Shown here piece by piece: positions 10,288 to 25,200 of a DNA stretch of 64,000 bases. Location of the stretch: positions 637,029-701,028 of the forward strand of contig VZSE01002468.1 of assembly GCA_013398275.1 (NCBI GenBank), read 5' to 3'. The notes under the pieces are model-generated. The model was not told where the DNA came from, ran no database searches, and saw only the letters and a program-made list of their open reading frames with translations. The DNA comes from Promerops cafer. Lineage: Eukaryota > Chordata > Aves > Passeriformes > Nectariniidae. The position numbers were made by a program, and so were the translations under genes. Position 1 is the first letter of the stretch. The number at the start of each line of letters is the position of its first letter.

Positions 10288-13200
10288 TCTAACATTCCTG
10301 TTATCACCAGAAGTAGAGAGGGAAAGAAAGAACTACCAATTAAACTCTAATTAACCTTTAATTAACCTCAATTCTTCTTGCTTTCTGTAAAACAAAAGAA
10401 TTCATGCTTACATTCCACTATTCTAATTAAAGTACCAACATCAGCAGCCTGAAATATGTGCAACTGTGAGTGATCTGTTCTTGCCTATTTTTTTTCCTGT
10501 GAAACAAAGTACATGAATTAACATATAAATTCAGCAGGATGCATCTTAAATTTATTTTTATGCATTATTGGTTTATATAACACATGAATGTACCAGATTT
10601 TTGTACTTATCAAGACTAGACATATAATGAATGTAGCTTTTTATCTGTTCTCTTCAGGTCTTTTTCTGTGCAGGCTAAATTGTCATCTCCCTAACATAGA
10701 GGATGATGGCCTTTCCCATCTGAGTCAGAGACTTTAACAAGAAACTTGTTCCAGAAAACTACTGAAGATCAAAAGTAAAGCAAAAGGAGAAATTTGAAAT
10801 ATATTATTAGCAACCATATTGTGTGAAACATATGAAATACCACATATTAAAAATATCAGATTATTAGAAACAATATGTTACAACATAGAGCTTGATCCAC
10901 TTGTAATATACAATTGTATTAGCATATTGTAAAACCCTGACCAAAAAAAGCCAACTGTCCACTTATTTTAGCTGTGGGTAAATGTCAGAATCTTTACTTC
11001 CCTTTTCACAGGAGAAAGAGGTACAGTAAACCATTCTAATATTGGCCTCCAGAAAGTATAATCCATTAATTAGCAAATTTGAGGTTTAGAAGTTACAAGT
11101 ATGAAGCAATTGCTCTTCCAAATGTTAAACAAGCAGCTTAATGGATACCACTGACATTGAGAGACCTGAACTCTACTCTTAATTTTGTCAACTGGTCTGG
11201 TGGATAACCTTTGGAGGAAAGAAGTATTTTTTCTTACCTGAGCCTTCATTTCTCTATTTGTAAGTTAGAGGTAGAGTTTTATAAAACTGGTGCTTATAGA
11301 TGAAAAGTTGTGTATAAAACACCATAACTACATTACAGAACAGCAAGGGAGAGAAAAAGAAGTAACTCCATTTGCTGCTTGTTCCCAAACTGTAGTAATG
11401 GATAAAATCATAACTGATAAAATAATAAAAACCTGCATCTTTTAAACAACCTATTCAAAACGGACCATAAAGATGTATTGTAGTCTAAGGCACTTTCTAA
11501 GAGTTGATGGTAATCTTCTGGTCCATTCTGAATGACTGCTCTGTGGCACTCTTTTCTAACATTTAACAACCACTTCTTGTAATGTGAGAGAAAGTAGCAA
11601 AACCAACCAAGCAAGTAACCAACCCACTTGGGATTTCAAGCTAACTGGAACTTTTAACAGATAAGATAAGAACAGATAAGTCCTTTCCTTTTAACCTGAG
11701 TTTAATACTCAGTACAAATATGTGGCACTTCCTAATGATTTTCCTTAATGAAAACTACAGCTGCATTGCCCTGATTAAACATCTGTCACCCTTCAGCACC
11801 AGTATCACGCTAAATTTTCTAGGAAACATCCTAACAAAGTAGATGATTTCACTCAGCATATCCCAAACAAAAAAAGCACTGTCCAAATATTCACATTTAT
11901 ATGTATCAGTGTTCACCCTGAAATACAAATTACTAAAGTACTCACAACTTACTAAAATAAGAGAGAAATTGTGCTGTCTGCTTCATTCTGGCCAGTTGCC
12001 CTGCAGTGAGAACTGATGCTTAAATAGCAGCATTAGCACTGACTGCTGGTGGTTTTCTAACATTCTGCGAGCTGCAGTGAAGTCCTTCCAGCAGAAGGAG
12101 CTGAAGAGATGTGATGACTTGGCACCTGTTCTTGGCACTTGAGCCCATCTTCTGCAAATTCTGTGTTTTGCTGCCAAGCATGGAGAAGTACAACCTTACC
12201 TCATCAAATCTTTTCATAGCAGTGTATTACAACAGGACATACAGCAGTAGTATTACCTGCTTCAGGTAGGTACAGTCAGGTTTTGGACTGACTTTATTCT
12301 TTTTACTTTTGCCTTTTCATTAAATGATGACTCTGCTATCACAGAGAATAGAGTATCTCTGAGGATATTAAAAGGGGGGATCAATGCATTTATGTACTGC
12401 AAAGTAGACACCATGGGTTTCAAGAATAAAAGCTAGTCACTATCTTCTCTCTTACCAGTATGTTGGACCTCCCAGGGGCCTTCAAAGCCATGCCAGATTA
12501 TCCTAATTTATACATAAAAGGGAAAAAGATGAAAACTAAGTCTGGATGTCTTTTGGGATCTAGAGCAAAACAAGTAGAGTTAGAATTACGTACATCAAGA
12601 AGTGAAAGTGTGACAGTAATAACATTCTAAAAGAAAAGTCTTCTTTCTGAAAACTACATTTAATCCTGGTTTTATGATCTGTGAGAGTGAAATAGGATTT
12701 TTTGTTCTTCATTCACTTGTATCAAACACTTTTTCACTGAGTATTTCAACATCCTGATATTCCAAAGCCTATAATTACTTGGGAAAAAATCAGTTGCTAA
12801 GATGACTAATTTCAAGTACTTGGATTCATCTTCCAAGATGCAGACTTCCATGACTGCATAATACATTAGTAACCCAGAATTCACACTCTCATGTCCTGGA
12901 AATCAAAGCTGCCAGTGAATGATTACATTCATGATGAGTGGTAACAATGACCAAATTTTTTCATAGCATGACCTATGACCACTTTCCAAAGTACCCCACA
13001 GCTTTTTTATTTCATGACTCATTTTTACTATGTGATACACAGAGATCTGATGTGTCACATTCTTCTCAGAGGTTAGTACTAATGGAATCCAAAGACTTGC
13101 AAGTCTTTGGTGTTCACTGAGAACCAAAAGTGCAGATACTTCAGAACTGACTTATGAAGTTGAGGCCAGTGTCACTTGTAGCAGGTATTTAACTTCTTAG

Positions 13201-15602
13201 GATCAGAAGGGGATGAGGTAGGACATGTTTTCCTTCATTAAGACAGTGACTCTTTAGTAGTGTGAGATTAAATCTTTTAGCAATAACAAGGACTGCAGTC
13301 TGATTCATTCCTCTTTGCAGGGGCAAGGAAGTGAAGATACAGTGTCATAAAGAACCTCCTTCCAAGGCAGACAGAAGATATCTAAAGTAAAAACTCCTAT
13401 ATCACATATGGCACCTTTTTCAAAACCAAAGCTCTTCCATAGAAGAAAATAACACCAAGCTATGTAAATAAGCAGCTCTAACTTTTTTTGAGTACTTAAC
13501 TAACTTATTCTATGACTAAGAGCAATCTATGTACAAAAATGAACATTAAAGCAGAAACCATGGTCTCACATCTACTATTTTATTAAAATTATATACACAG
13601 AAATGGGAAATCTCCATTTACAGCCTCTCCTTTAAAACATTTGGGAATTGTGGGGTGCTGCAGAAGTAGCATTGCTGCACCAAGTCCTTGTCATCTGATC
13701 TGTACTGACTGGTACATGTTTGAGCAGGACTATACAGCACCCTAAGAGCAGATGCTTGTGGGCTGGTGTTACTCCATTACATAAACCAACTGCAGAATTG
13801 ACTTAGGGTGTAACTTGAATATAGGACAGCTTCTTCTTGCAGAAGACTTATTGCACTGAATTGAGTGATTTATCAGTTTAAAAAGCACTAATGGATTTAT
13901 CTAAATAGTCAAGTACTAGAATGATCAAAGAATTCAACCACACCACTGACCAACCAAATCAACCAGAAGGTTTGCCAGTTGTATCTGTGTCGCAGGGTGG
14001 ATCTTGTCAAAAGATAACAATCATGGAAACAGCACCTTTAGAACCTAGATTTGCAGTTCAGAACACAGCTACTTTCAGTTCCTGGAATACATATTTTTAC
14101 AGTTTCCTCATGGAGTTTCTCCAAGTCTCACATAAATTAATTTTCTATCTCCTGAGGACAGTGCATATTCTGGTACAAATAAACGCCACAGTCCTAAGTT
14201 CTAAATAAATGCCTAAGTATAAAACTGGGGTTCAAGCTGATTTTTTCTCTCTTTACATGAGATATTCTATATTTTGATTTCTGAAGTGTATGGCTCCAGT
14301 GTTTTGTTATCCTCACTATTAAGAATCTCATGCTACATGTGGAATCAATACATTTAGCTTTAGTGTCAAGCTTTTGCATCTCATTTCATCTTTTTATGCT
14401 AAATTAAATACTGTCATATTAGCAGAAATTTCCTGCTTTGAAAGCTGTATCTTACCCATCTTCTTCATAAATAAAAGCAAAATGTTCTGAGCTCCTTTAC
14501 TTTCACGTCACCAGCAATTTTCTTAGCTTTGAATAGTTCCTGTGTGTTTTCATACATAGTCTAGAAAGTGTGCTCAACTTCTTCCAAGTCTCAAAACCAA
14601 AGCCACACATCATCTTGGTAATGGTTTCTTTAATAAAATGTAAAAACATAGACTGCATTTTGTAATTCCTTATATTCTATATGGTTTTTTAATATATGTG
14701 TGTACCACCTATTTATTACAGTAACAAACTGGGAAATCATATTGGCTTTGGTTTTTGAGACTTCTCCACTGATCTTCAAAAAACAAGCATCCCCTACAAA
14801 GCTCTGTTCTGTCAACTGCTTGTAGCTGAGCTCACTGAATTCCTTACAAAGGACACACAACGTATTCGTACCTTTATGGCCTCCTATTTGCTGTGGATTC
14901 ACTGGGCACTGCTTCATTAAACAACATATTTGTGGGTTTTATTTTGAACATAGAAGGATTCACTTTCACAATGAGCTTCATTATGTCTGGAGTTCATTCA
15001 GCTGGTTAAATAAATAGCTCGGTTTTTTAATCCACTATGAAAAGGTGAAACATTGCTGCACTTGGCTGCTATCTTAGGAGGCTACATGTGAAATCTTTCA
15101 TAAATGTGAACTTTTTTGGCACCAATAAACGTAAGATTTTGGTCTACAATGACCTTAATCTTGTTTATTTTTCTTGACATAGATTTCTCTGTTCATGCAA
15201 ACAAATTATGTAAGAGTTAATCTCAGGAACAGTTAAATATTCATTATTATCTTTACTGGCTGAAAATTTGCTTTTGGCAAATCATTGATTTCTTCCAGGT
15301 TAAAGCTTATAGATAGCTTGTATTTAATGGCAACTCTATACACTAGAAGCCATTTTACTTCCCAAAGTATCTGCAGATACCATGAGAATAAGCAAAACTC
15401 AAAAGGCTACATATTTTCATGTCTTCTGAATAAGACTGCCTTTCAAGGTCTTTGTCATTTTGAGAATTATCTGTTCCAGAAACAGAATACAAATACAGTC
15501 AACATGTGATTGAACTCAATCAATCCTAAACCTGAAGTAGTACATTGTGCAAAGCAGTTACTCAGAGGTACTGACTCTAGTAATGTTTCACAAATAACAC
15601 AA

Positions 15603-15660
15603 AATCATAGAATCATAGAATGGCTTGTGTTGGAAGGGACCTTCAAGATTATCTAGTTCA
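15603..15660 (-). mobile_element. CR1 LINE 3' tail, very short truncated copy
   Basis: About 58 nt: AATCATAGAATCATAGAATG followed by GCTTGTGTTGGAAGGGACCT and TCAAGATTATCTAGTTC. This is the reverse complement of the CR1 3' terminus with two copies of the terminal 8-bp repeat. It is severely 5'-truncated, as is common for CR1. It keeps the short terminal repeats better than the other two fragments. Confidence 0.9.
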
Positions 15661-16039
15661 CATGTAGATGAATAATTTCATATTCTATTTGTGTAATATC
15701 AGTAATTTTAAATTTCCTTTTGCATATGCCTATATACACACACACACATACAGTGATTAACAGAAATTACTTAGCACTAAATTCACCTCCAAAAGAGAAG
15801 TAATTTAGTTATTAGTCTGTAAAAACTCCATATTGCCAGGCAGCTATACTGAAATATCTGTATTTTGAAGCTGTACTTCATGCAGTAGTAAAAAAACCCA
15901 ACATTACAAGGTTGCATTTACAGTGGGCTTCCTCTTTTTTCCCACATAGTCATAAACCTCAGCAAGCTCACTGACACATACAGATAAAACCAAGAAAGGC
16001 AACAATGAATGAAAACTGGAATCAGTTGAAGTGAGTGAA

Positions 16040-16059
16040 GAGTATAATTAATTATACTC
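16040..16059. repeat. 20-bp perfect palindrome
   Basis: GAGTATAATTAATTATACTC is its own reverse complement. No coding or repeat context is recognised around it. Confidence 0.96.
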
Positions 16060-19000
16060 ACAGGGGCCAGTGTTTCAGAGCCATTTACCAGTGCAGACAC
16101 CAGTTCAGTCAAAAGCATGACAAAGGCAGGAATAGGGGGAACGTATCTGTTTACAAACGCATCTGGTAAAAAGCTACAGAGAGAATAAGCTGGGACAGAG
16201 TAACACTCCTGCCCTAACACACACTGGAGGTTATGGAAAACTAGACAGACACAAATGAGAGGGCTGTGTGTTCCAAAGCCAGAAAGTTATGTGAACATAA
16301 CAAAGATCCTGAGCAACAACAAACAGAGATATAGACAAAAAAACCTGATAACACCACGGCATTTGATCCAATTTACTGCCTCTTAAGAGGACTATGCAAA
16401 TCATACCATTTGTTGTCCATCTGTTAGCAGTGGGCACAGATGGTAGTCTAACACACTCTGTCCTACCAAAGAAACCAAGCAGGTAGCTTTAACTCAGCCA
16501 CTTTGATTTGCTTTTCTTCTCACACTTCAGGCATTAATGTTTAACACAGTATTTGCTCCATGTGGGTCTTACAGCCAGAACACACACAACAGATGCAGGT
16601 TATCGCGTGTGCAGCCACTGATGACAAATGCATCCATCTACAACAGTTTCATACTAAACCCAGCTGCATTTAAAACTTAAGCACCAATGTTGTGTTAGTA
16701 TTTGTTTTCCCTGGTTTTGTACACTCTGCCACTGAATTTGCTGATAACAGATTTAGAGAAAGTTTAAGGAATCTTTGTTTGTGCTCTTCAAGCAAAAATG
16801 AAAGACTATATGAACTCTACATAAGGTCAAAACTTAGTATTTTTCATATTGTTCTTCAACAGAGATTTTCTTTCTAATGTTTTCTGAATTTTTAGTGATT
16901 AGTAATAGTGATTATAAGGTGCATATTTTCTTCATAGCTGCCAGTTATGAAGAACAACTGGTGACAACAGAGGATAGAATGAAAAGTGATCTCATAACAA
17001 GTCTTTTGTAAAAAGGTCAAAAGACCTGTTGAAGTAAATGTAACTAAAAATAAAAATACATTTTTCCCAAATATTAATTCCTCCCCGAGTTGCTATGGAA
17101 AAGTTAGGCAGGTAAAGTAATACTTTAAACCTTCATCCATATAGTGACAGAGCTTGAGATACACATTGTACTTTCTCTGTTAAACAGAGACAGCACTTAG
17201 CCATTACTGGAAATCTTTAAAGCAAGACTGCTTGTTTTCCCAAATGCTACTTCCAGCCCCAACAACCAGACTAGGAAGAAGGTGATGAAGGTCCTATGGC
17301 AAATTATGTAGTCTATAGGAGATGGGAGCAAATGATGAAATAATGTTCCCTCTTACATGAAATCATTCCACTGTTTTGGCTAGTACACACAGGGGAAAGA
17401 AGAACTGCATTGTTCAAAGGTGACAGAATAATTAACAGTTGTTGCAATTACTACTGGCTAATTCTTCGTGCCAGGTACATCACAGCAATGAGTCCCACAC
17501 AACTCTAGTTCTGTGTTTCATGGGCAATTATGGAATTTTAAGACTAACACTGCCTTGCACACAGTTGTGTTACTCCAAAGGCAAAGCAGAAGCAATCAGG
17601 AGCACATGTATGACTGCTTTTCATGCCAAATTTTGTGCTCTGTCCTGCAATAAGAATGTCCTAGATTTTACTCTTATCAGGTGCCAAGACCCTGCCAAAA
17701 ATGCTTTTATCAATCAATCAACAGTGAAACAGTGACACGTTTCTACTGAAAAGGTGAGAGAATTCTATACTTCACTGAAAAACTACGAGCATCTTTATAT
17801 GGCATTCAAAAAACTCCTTTCAACACAAAATAAATGCTTTCTATAAGCAACTTCTTTTCTTCAAAGTTAATTCACAATTACCTGCTAAAATAACGACAAA
17901 ACAATCCCAGAATTAATTTTAAGAAATTTAGTCCCTGAAAATCTCCAGACTACTAGCTATCAAGACAATAAGTTATGAAAGTGAGGTGATTGTCCAATAA
18001 TAGATGATGAGCAGAGCTTGTATACTGACATATTTCTTGTCTGAACTCAATTTTACAAATAAAATTAAATAATCATTCTGTTAAGTTTTCTGATTATACT
18101 GGAATAAGCAGCAAGGAATACTGTGCAAATATAACCCTGAGGCTCTAAAGTAAAAGCGGACAGTTTGATGATGCATTTCTTGTCTTATTCAGTAATACAT
18201 CAGAAAATGTCCATGCATAACAACACAGATCACTTTTGTTTAACTGAGAGATCTAAGTATACTTAGAGAGATATATTATGCAAGGGCATTCTGGTCAGAA
18301 AAAATTGCACCAACACACAGGTACTAATGCATTGGGAAAGACAGCACCTGATCTTGACTCAGGCTTTGGAAGTGGTAAGTGGTTTAGAGACTGATTTGCT
18401 TGAATGTTTGAACATTTCCACTATTGCAAGGAATGTGCCCTATAACATCAATATGCCAATAGAAATAATTTAATTTCACTGTTTATCCAACCACAAGATA
18501 ATACAGATGCTGAGGTCATACACCATATTCTTTTTAGGCAGAGCAGTGCTGCCTAAAATATTAAATAATTCCATTACTCCACAGGAAACTGCTCACAGAT
18601 TGTTAGTCAGCTGATGAGCAATTCCTCAAATTCATCCACTGCTTCAGCTCTATTATCATCATGTTTAGTATTGGATAATTCCAGGAGGTCTCTGGTACAA
18701 CATAGAAAAGTACTTCACATTCAAAAACTTATTGAAAGGAAGTCCAATATGTTATTAGGCAGTAATTTCATTCCTGTCCCAGAAAAACAGCCAAATGATA
18801 TTGCTATAAATTTCATTTAGGCTATATTAATATTCAGCTCTTTTGCCAGTCAATATATTTATTTTTGACTTTTAATAAAGGAAGATGTTAATCTAGAATT
18901 TCATTTGTTAAGCAAGAATGGTCGTGTAAAGCACACAGGAACACGTGCTATCAATAAAAGCCAAAACTGACAATGAAGCTATTCAAATTTGAATTACTAA

Positions 19001-20968
19001 AATTAGAAAAATCTAAGACTTTAATTGAAGTAAATTTAATTTAGCATTTGACAAAATTTCAATGAATCATCTGGCAAGTTTTATTCTTAGGTTTAGTTCT
19101 ATATAATTGACACTATAAATATGCCTATGTTGAAAGGCATTTCAAATACCAGTCAATCTTAAATAGTTTTATTTTCTACTATCGTAAAACTCATGTCATT
19201 TTTAAGAAAATATTTCAGCAATGAGCTACATGGAAGAGGTGCTTTTTTTTTCCAGTCCAAGATATAGGTTAAATGATATCTACATTTATCACTTTTATAA
19301 CCCTCCTGAGCTACATAATTATTCCATCTGATTTTGAAATAAAGTACAATATAGACCACAGTTAATCAGCCCTTCCATTCAATATACATGGATAGTATAG
19401 GTATATACAGGTAACCAGCAGCTGGGTAAAATGTATTTCAGGAAGTCTTTTTGCTGTAAATGAGTATGAACTATCATTTTGCCACTTTAAACAGACACTT
19501 GTAGATTGTGTTCTACCAACTACGTTCATGTTTGATGAACTTATCTGTAAGAAGCATTTATGATTTATTTGAATTAAAATTTATAATCACATTAGTTAAC
19601 ATGCATTAAAACATGAGTAAAGGTTTGAAAATGTAGTTAGTGAATACTGAGTAAGTTCCAAAGAGCATCTGCATTTTAAGAAAAGACAGACTACTACTGG
19701 GAATAAAATAGGACATACCACAGATCTCCCAGGATCCCAGTTTTTCCATGCCAATTACTGAAAATCTGCATGTTTCAGTGAAGCAGGACACTGTTTCAGA
19801 ACTTACCATACTAATACAGCATTATTTCAGAATAACCCAATTCTTGTTGGACAAGAATCAAGAAGGATCAAAACTACTTCTACATTTCCTTAGCAATTCT
19901 AATTAAAACGACTGAGAGCTCTGCCTCCCTTTGAGGGATTATTTTTTGCATATTTGGAGAGAACTGAAGCACTGCTACAGCTGAAGTACATCTGACTCTC
20001 CCAGGTAACTGACTGCACAATGGTGCTGCTGGGGGTGGTGGCTCCCAAAAAATCCAAATCCCTCTCTACGGAATGAGGAGACCTGGCAGAGACTGTGGAG
20101 GGTGGATGGCTATCAGTTCAGTTTTCCCACTGCCATGATCTTTGGCAAGATCCGCTGGGTTTGTTATCTCATGTCAGGAAGCAGGCCTGCAGTTACAGCT
20201 GCAGATCCAGGCCAGCATGACAGGATACACCACCAGGGCCCTGCTCTCTGCTCAGAACAATGAGAAAAATGCCTTAAGCTCCATCTAATTTGTGTTTCTG
20301 CAGTGTGATGTGAGGTGGGAAGCCTGCAGGGAGACAAACTGGGCAGCGGAAGCAAGATACAGTGTAGGCCATCCATTCTGCCTGCTGGAGAAGTCCCCAT
20401 TATAATTTTAATTTAATTATTAAGACAGGCTTCATCTGGGGAGAGACATCTCTTGCAGAGCAATCTATCATACATGTAGCATGAGCAAAAGAGAGGAGAA
20501 ACCTGGAGCAAAACAGGGAGAAATCCAGCTTCAAAGTATACACATACATCAACTGCATGAGCTTCTCCCCACACTGATTTTCAGCAGTTGGAGATATTTC
20601 TCATATGGCCATACTGAAGTTTAAGTATTTAAACTGTAAGTAGGATAAGAAAGGGAGACCACCAATTAGTTAAAGCCTTTGATTCTCACTAATGTGAAGG
20701 TCAAAACAGAAATATTTGGGGAGCTAAACATGGAGACGTAGTTAGCTTTGATTTTGTGAAACCCTAACAAACATTACTGAATATTCAGTAATATAAAAGC
20801 TTTATCTATTCTTTGCCATTCCACAAACAATAATCACAAAAGTCACATACAGTAATCCTACATTGTCTGCAAGACTTGATATATAAAGATCACCTTTGCA
20901 AGGTCACTGTTCCTGCACTTCTGTAGTCCTCATTTGCCTTTTTACTAAAGAAAAGGTACTAATCTAAA

Positions 20969-20984
20969 GGGGGGGAAGGGGGGG
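20969..20984 (+). repeat. G-rich tract with quadruplex potential
   Basis: Two seven-G runs separated by AA could supply four G3 tracts. The G-rich strand is the plus strand, so the STXBP5L pre-mRNA would carry the C-rich complement. Confidence 0.7.
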
Positions 20985-22210
20985 AAAGAAGTTTTGTTTT
21001 TCCAAGCCCTATTCTTCCAAGTTCAGAATAAAAACTATCACCCCGATTGATTTTATGATAGATAAAAGAATATAAATGCAAAAGGGTGATAAGGAGCAAC
21101 TGAGGTTATTATAGTTATTTATCTCTGTTTGACTTCAGTGCACATAAGCATCACATTGCTTGGGATGTCTGTCTAGGAAAACAGTAGGGTGATATTAAAT
21201 TTGGAAACTGGACTGCCCATTTTCGGTTGTTGCATATTTCCTTTTGACTTAATTTACCAACATGAGCAGGAGTTTTCCAATAGTTGAAGCTCAAGAGACT
21301 ATCAACTTTCCAAACAAATATATATTTATGAAGGGATGCTTTGTGCGACCACAATTTATTTGCTACATCAGCCCAAAAAAAATCAGACTGGAAAAGACAA
21401 ATGCATGCACACGCACAAACATACTGGGATGGAGGGAAATGTTTAAAAGAGGGGGGGAAATGTGAAGATAACAAGGCAAGAAGGATGTAATTGATTAGCG
21501 CTTGCAAGAGGCAGAAAAATGAGATCATTCCTACCAGAAAGTCATAAGGAATGGCAGAGAAACAAGGTTTACTCTCTGACATTCTCCAGACAAAGTGAGG
21601 GAGAGGGGGGACACCAAAAAACCCTAAACAACCTCCCAGTTTTCTTCAACAGACACTTCTGATGTTGTAATTTTAATACTTTGGAAGGATTCAGAATTTT
21701 CAAAGAGTAGGTAAACAGATTTAGAATTTAGGTTTGCCCAAGGAAATGCCAGTATCTGTATAGATAAAGCAGGAGCTGTACAAGGTCTTCTGAGAATACT
21801 GATTTATTAGAACAAGCATTGACAAGATATACTCACAGCTACTGACAATGCTTGGAGGCTTTCTTGTCCAAATTTGCTGATGGATTTCTCTTAAATATGA
21901 GATATACTCACATCCTAATACGTGATAAAAATGCAAGGCCGTAGCTTCTGTAAAGTTACACAGTTTACACGTTTTACATCTTAGGACTCATTTGTAACTT
22001 GAAAACTGAACTGATTAGTAAGTAAATGGAAAGAGAAGAAATGCCTGTGAAAGGGACGATGTCAAACTAACCATGTTTAAAGGCAAATATTTATTCTTGC
22101 TGAGTGTCCCAGCTCCTCTCTGCCAAAGACAGACATCAGAACTTGAAACTGATAGGTACCTACAACAGCTGCTTCCATGCAACTTAAGCTATCACTATGT
22201 AGAACATAAC

Positions 22211-22215
<5 letters not shown>

Positions 22216-22254
<39 letters not shown>
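22216..22254. repeat. (AT)n microsatellite, 39 nt, followed by (CA)3
   Basis: An uninterrupted alternating A/T tract from 22216 to 22254 runs directly into ACACACA. This is the longest perfect dinucleotide repeat in the window and likely length-variable. The isoleucine/tyrosine-repeat open frames across it on both strands are artefacts of the repeat. Confidence 0.98.
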
Positions 22255-22261
<7 letters not shown>

Positions 22262-25200
22262 TTTTCCACAAGAACATGAAAACCTCACTAAGAGTCCTCT
22301 GCTGTTGCAGCCCACAGTGAAGCTTTCTTGTCAGGTTTGGCTTTGCCAATGAGTTCAGCTCTATATACTCAAAAGAGGTTAATTCCTCACTGATCTTTGC
22401 TATCCAATTTAGTGTCCCATTTTTCTTGTGGCTTACTTTCAGTTTTGTCTGGTTTCAAGCAATCACTTTTGAGAGGGAGCTCTAGCTCTACATTATCAAC
22501 AAACATTTCCCTCATCTTGCCAGGAATAAGAGAACAGCAAATTCACCACAGCAAAGCATTTTTAGGTACTAAGACCTGCATTTTCCTGACTACTAAGATG
22601 GCATTGGTTGCTCAACGTGATTTCTATGATCCCATAACAAAATTACAACTTTTTGTTGGCTTTTTTTAAAATTAAGCAATTTAAAATCCAAATCACACGG
22701 GCATTTATATTTCCCACAACCTAGACTAATATTTAGCATTCATATTCACTGCACACTAATCATCGGTCCGATTTATTATTAACGGTACTGTAAAATGATA
22801 GTGATAGTGTCACATTTAAGTGGTCCTCCTGACATTAAAAAATAATAGATTCAATAATATTTATCAAAAACCAATTAAAGTATCTGAATTTTTTATCTAC
22901 CTAATAACTATATACTTTATACTTCACACATTTTTGTTTTAAAAATCAGTAACACATCTAAAGTCAATATATTAAAGACAATAAAAAAGGTTGTGTCCCA
23001 GCTTAAGGAAGATCAACTTTTGCACTGATGATCCCACATCACATTAAAATCAAGGGTTACAAGTGAAAATATTCCTTTACTATCTCATGACAGTAAATAC
23101 TTGTAATTTTCCTTCATTTATTCTGAATTACATCTCTGCAATGAGAATACAGATGATCTATCTGCTGTTTCAACTACTGCACTGATTTTATTTCATCTGG
23201 AAAGTACAAGCACTTCTTCTGTTCACTGAATATACACACTACACATTATTTCCCTGCTATATGTGTTGATCCAGAAATAAAATGTGATAAGAAATTAATT
23301 TACAATGTTAAATTTCATATTTCCTCTATTCTGGCTACTCTGCCCCATTATTACCATAGTCTCTGGTGTCTGAAAGAGCAAAATAGCTTTTTTGATACTT
23401 AGGGATTCAGGGGAAAGGGGTTTTTATTGTTGTTGTTGGTATATTTTGTGGGTTTGGACAGAGATTGTTTTTAAATAATACAAGTAATACCCTAAATTCC
23501 TTTGAACTTCAAGACATACTTGTGGATGACCAATGCATTATTCATCCTGCTTTACCCAACAGAATCCAGACCAATGACAACAGCTTTAATGCACTCTCTT
23601 CCAATGTTTTTAAAACCCTGACTGCTCTGACAAACATTATCTTTGGATACAGAATACTCAGATTCTGGCCATATTTCTTCTGCAATGATATCCCCAGGAA
23701 TACTGTTCCTTGAGAACAATGCAAATGCCACAGCTGGACCCTGGTTTCAATGCTCTGCTGAAGAGTAGAAATTCTTCAAATGAAGGAAATAGTGAAGAGC
23801 AAAGTGACTGCAATTGTTTACTTAGCAAAGGCCTGGTAGAAATGCAGGTGGAAAAATCATAAATTAGGGCAGCTCCTTCTTTGTTTTAAGCCTTATTTGA
23901 GTCAAGTACCACAAATTCCAAGCTCTGCACTAAGGTACTTTGCATATCAAAGTGTCCTGCATTAATTTAAGTATATTTTGACATCTTTGCATGACAGATT
24001 ATGAAACCTGAACCAGATTCATTCTTAATTTTCCAAGACTCTCTCATCACTATTTTAGATCACTGTGTAGCATATCATGGTATTCTCAAGGTACAAGTAA
24101 CCAATTATTGATGGTCTAACCAAAGCTCTTACTAAAACATCCTTTCAGAATTAGCCCTCTTCTATTACCAGCTTCAATCTTACAAATATGCCAGAATTGC
24201 TGGATTAGCATTAAAACAAATCATAAGAATAAAAAAACCCAGTAGACAAAATACTATAAAAAAGATTCATCTATCTGAAATTCAATTTTAGAACTAGAAT
24301 TCTCTGATAGTTAATGCAAAAAAGGTGAATTTTCATGGTTGTTGGAGCATGAAAATGTCTACTCCAACCTCTCGTATTACCTCAATGAACGCAATACTCT
24401 TTAATAAAAGCCTGTCTTCCAGAAAGACAATAAAGTTTAAGATTTCAAGAAATGAAGACCCTATGACTTTTCTTGGTAATTAATTGCAAAGACTAAGAAC
24501 ATATATTGCTAAAAATATTAAGGCAATCTGTCAGACTTTAATTTCAAGCCACTAATATATTTCTCTGTTACTTCAGAAAATCTTTTCAGTAGCCATTTTA
24601 TTCCTGTGGAAGGACACATAGAAAGCAGTTAAATCATCATTCCCTCTCCTTTTTCATAAACTAAGTCAGACTGAGATCCTCAAGTCTCTCATTATAACAC
24701 ACTTCTTCCAGCCAAGTAATTTTTGAATCTCTCCTGTAAATCTATCAAGATTTCTATAGTTGTCTTTTACATTCACAAAAACAAAAAGACAAGGCAAGTG
24801 AAAAGGAGAGAAAAAAGTGAAAGCTTCCCTAAAAAGCACAGCATTCTGGTTATTCAGCCCTTATCTAGATTTCACTGGTAATTTATATCTCTGCTACAAA
24901 ATAACAACCAGTGAAGAATTAAACTAGTAATGTAGCAGTCAACTGTTAAACTTCAGTACCATTAACACACACTCCTCTTGGTAAGGCAATTAACCAATTC
25001 TCTGAATAATCCTCACATCAAGGTACAGAATCATAAATAGAGAAGCATAACATGTAATCACCTCTCCAGAAAATGAGACATGCATTCTGATTCTTCACGG
25101 GACATAATTTCATTAATTTTCTCTTTATCTAAATTGCTACCTGCTTCATGAGAAAACACCTTGTCCCTGAAGACAAAGCAGTTTACCGGTCTCCCAAATA

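Noticed and set aside
22073..22349. Open frames on both strands at the AT microsatellite
   Set aside because: The central Ile-Tyr repeat is a direct translation of the (AT)n tract.
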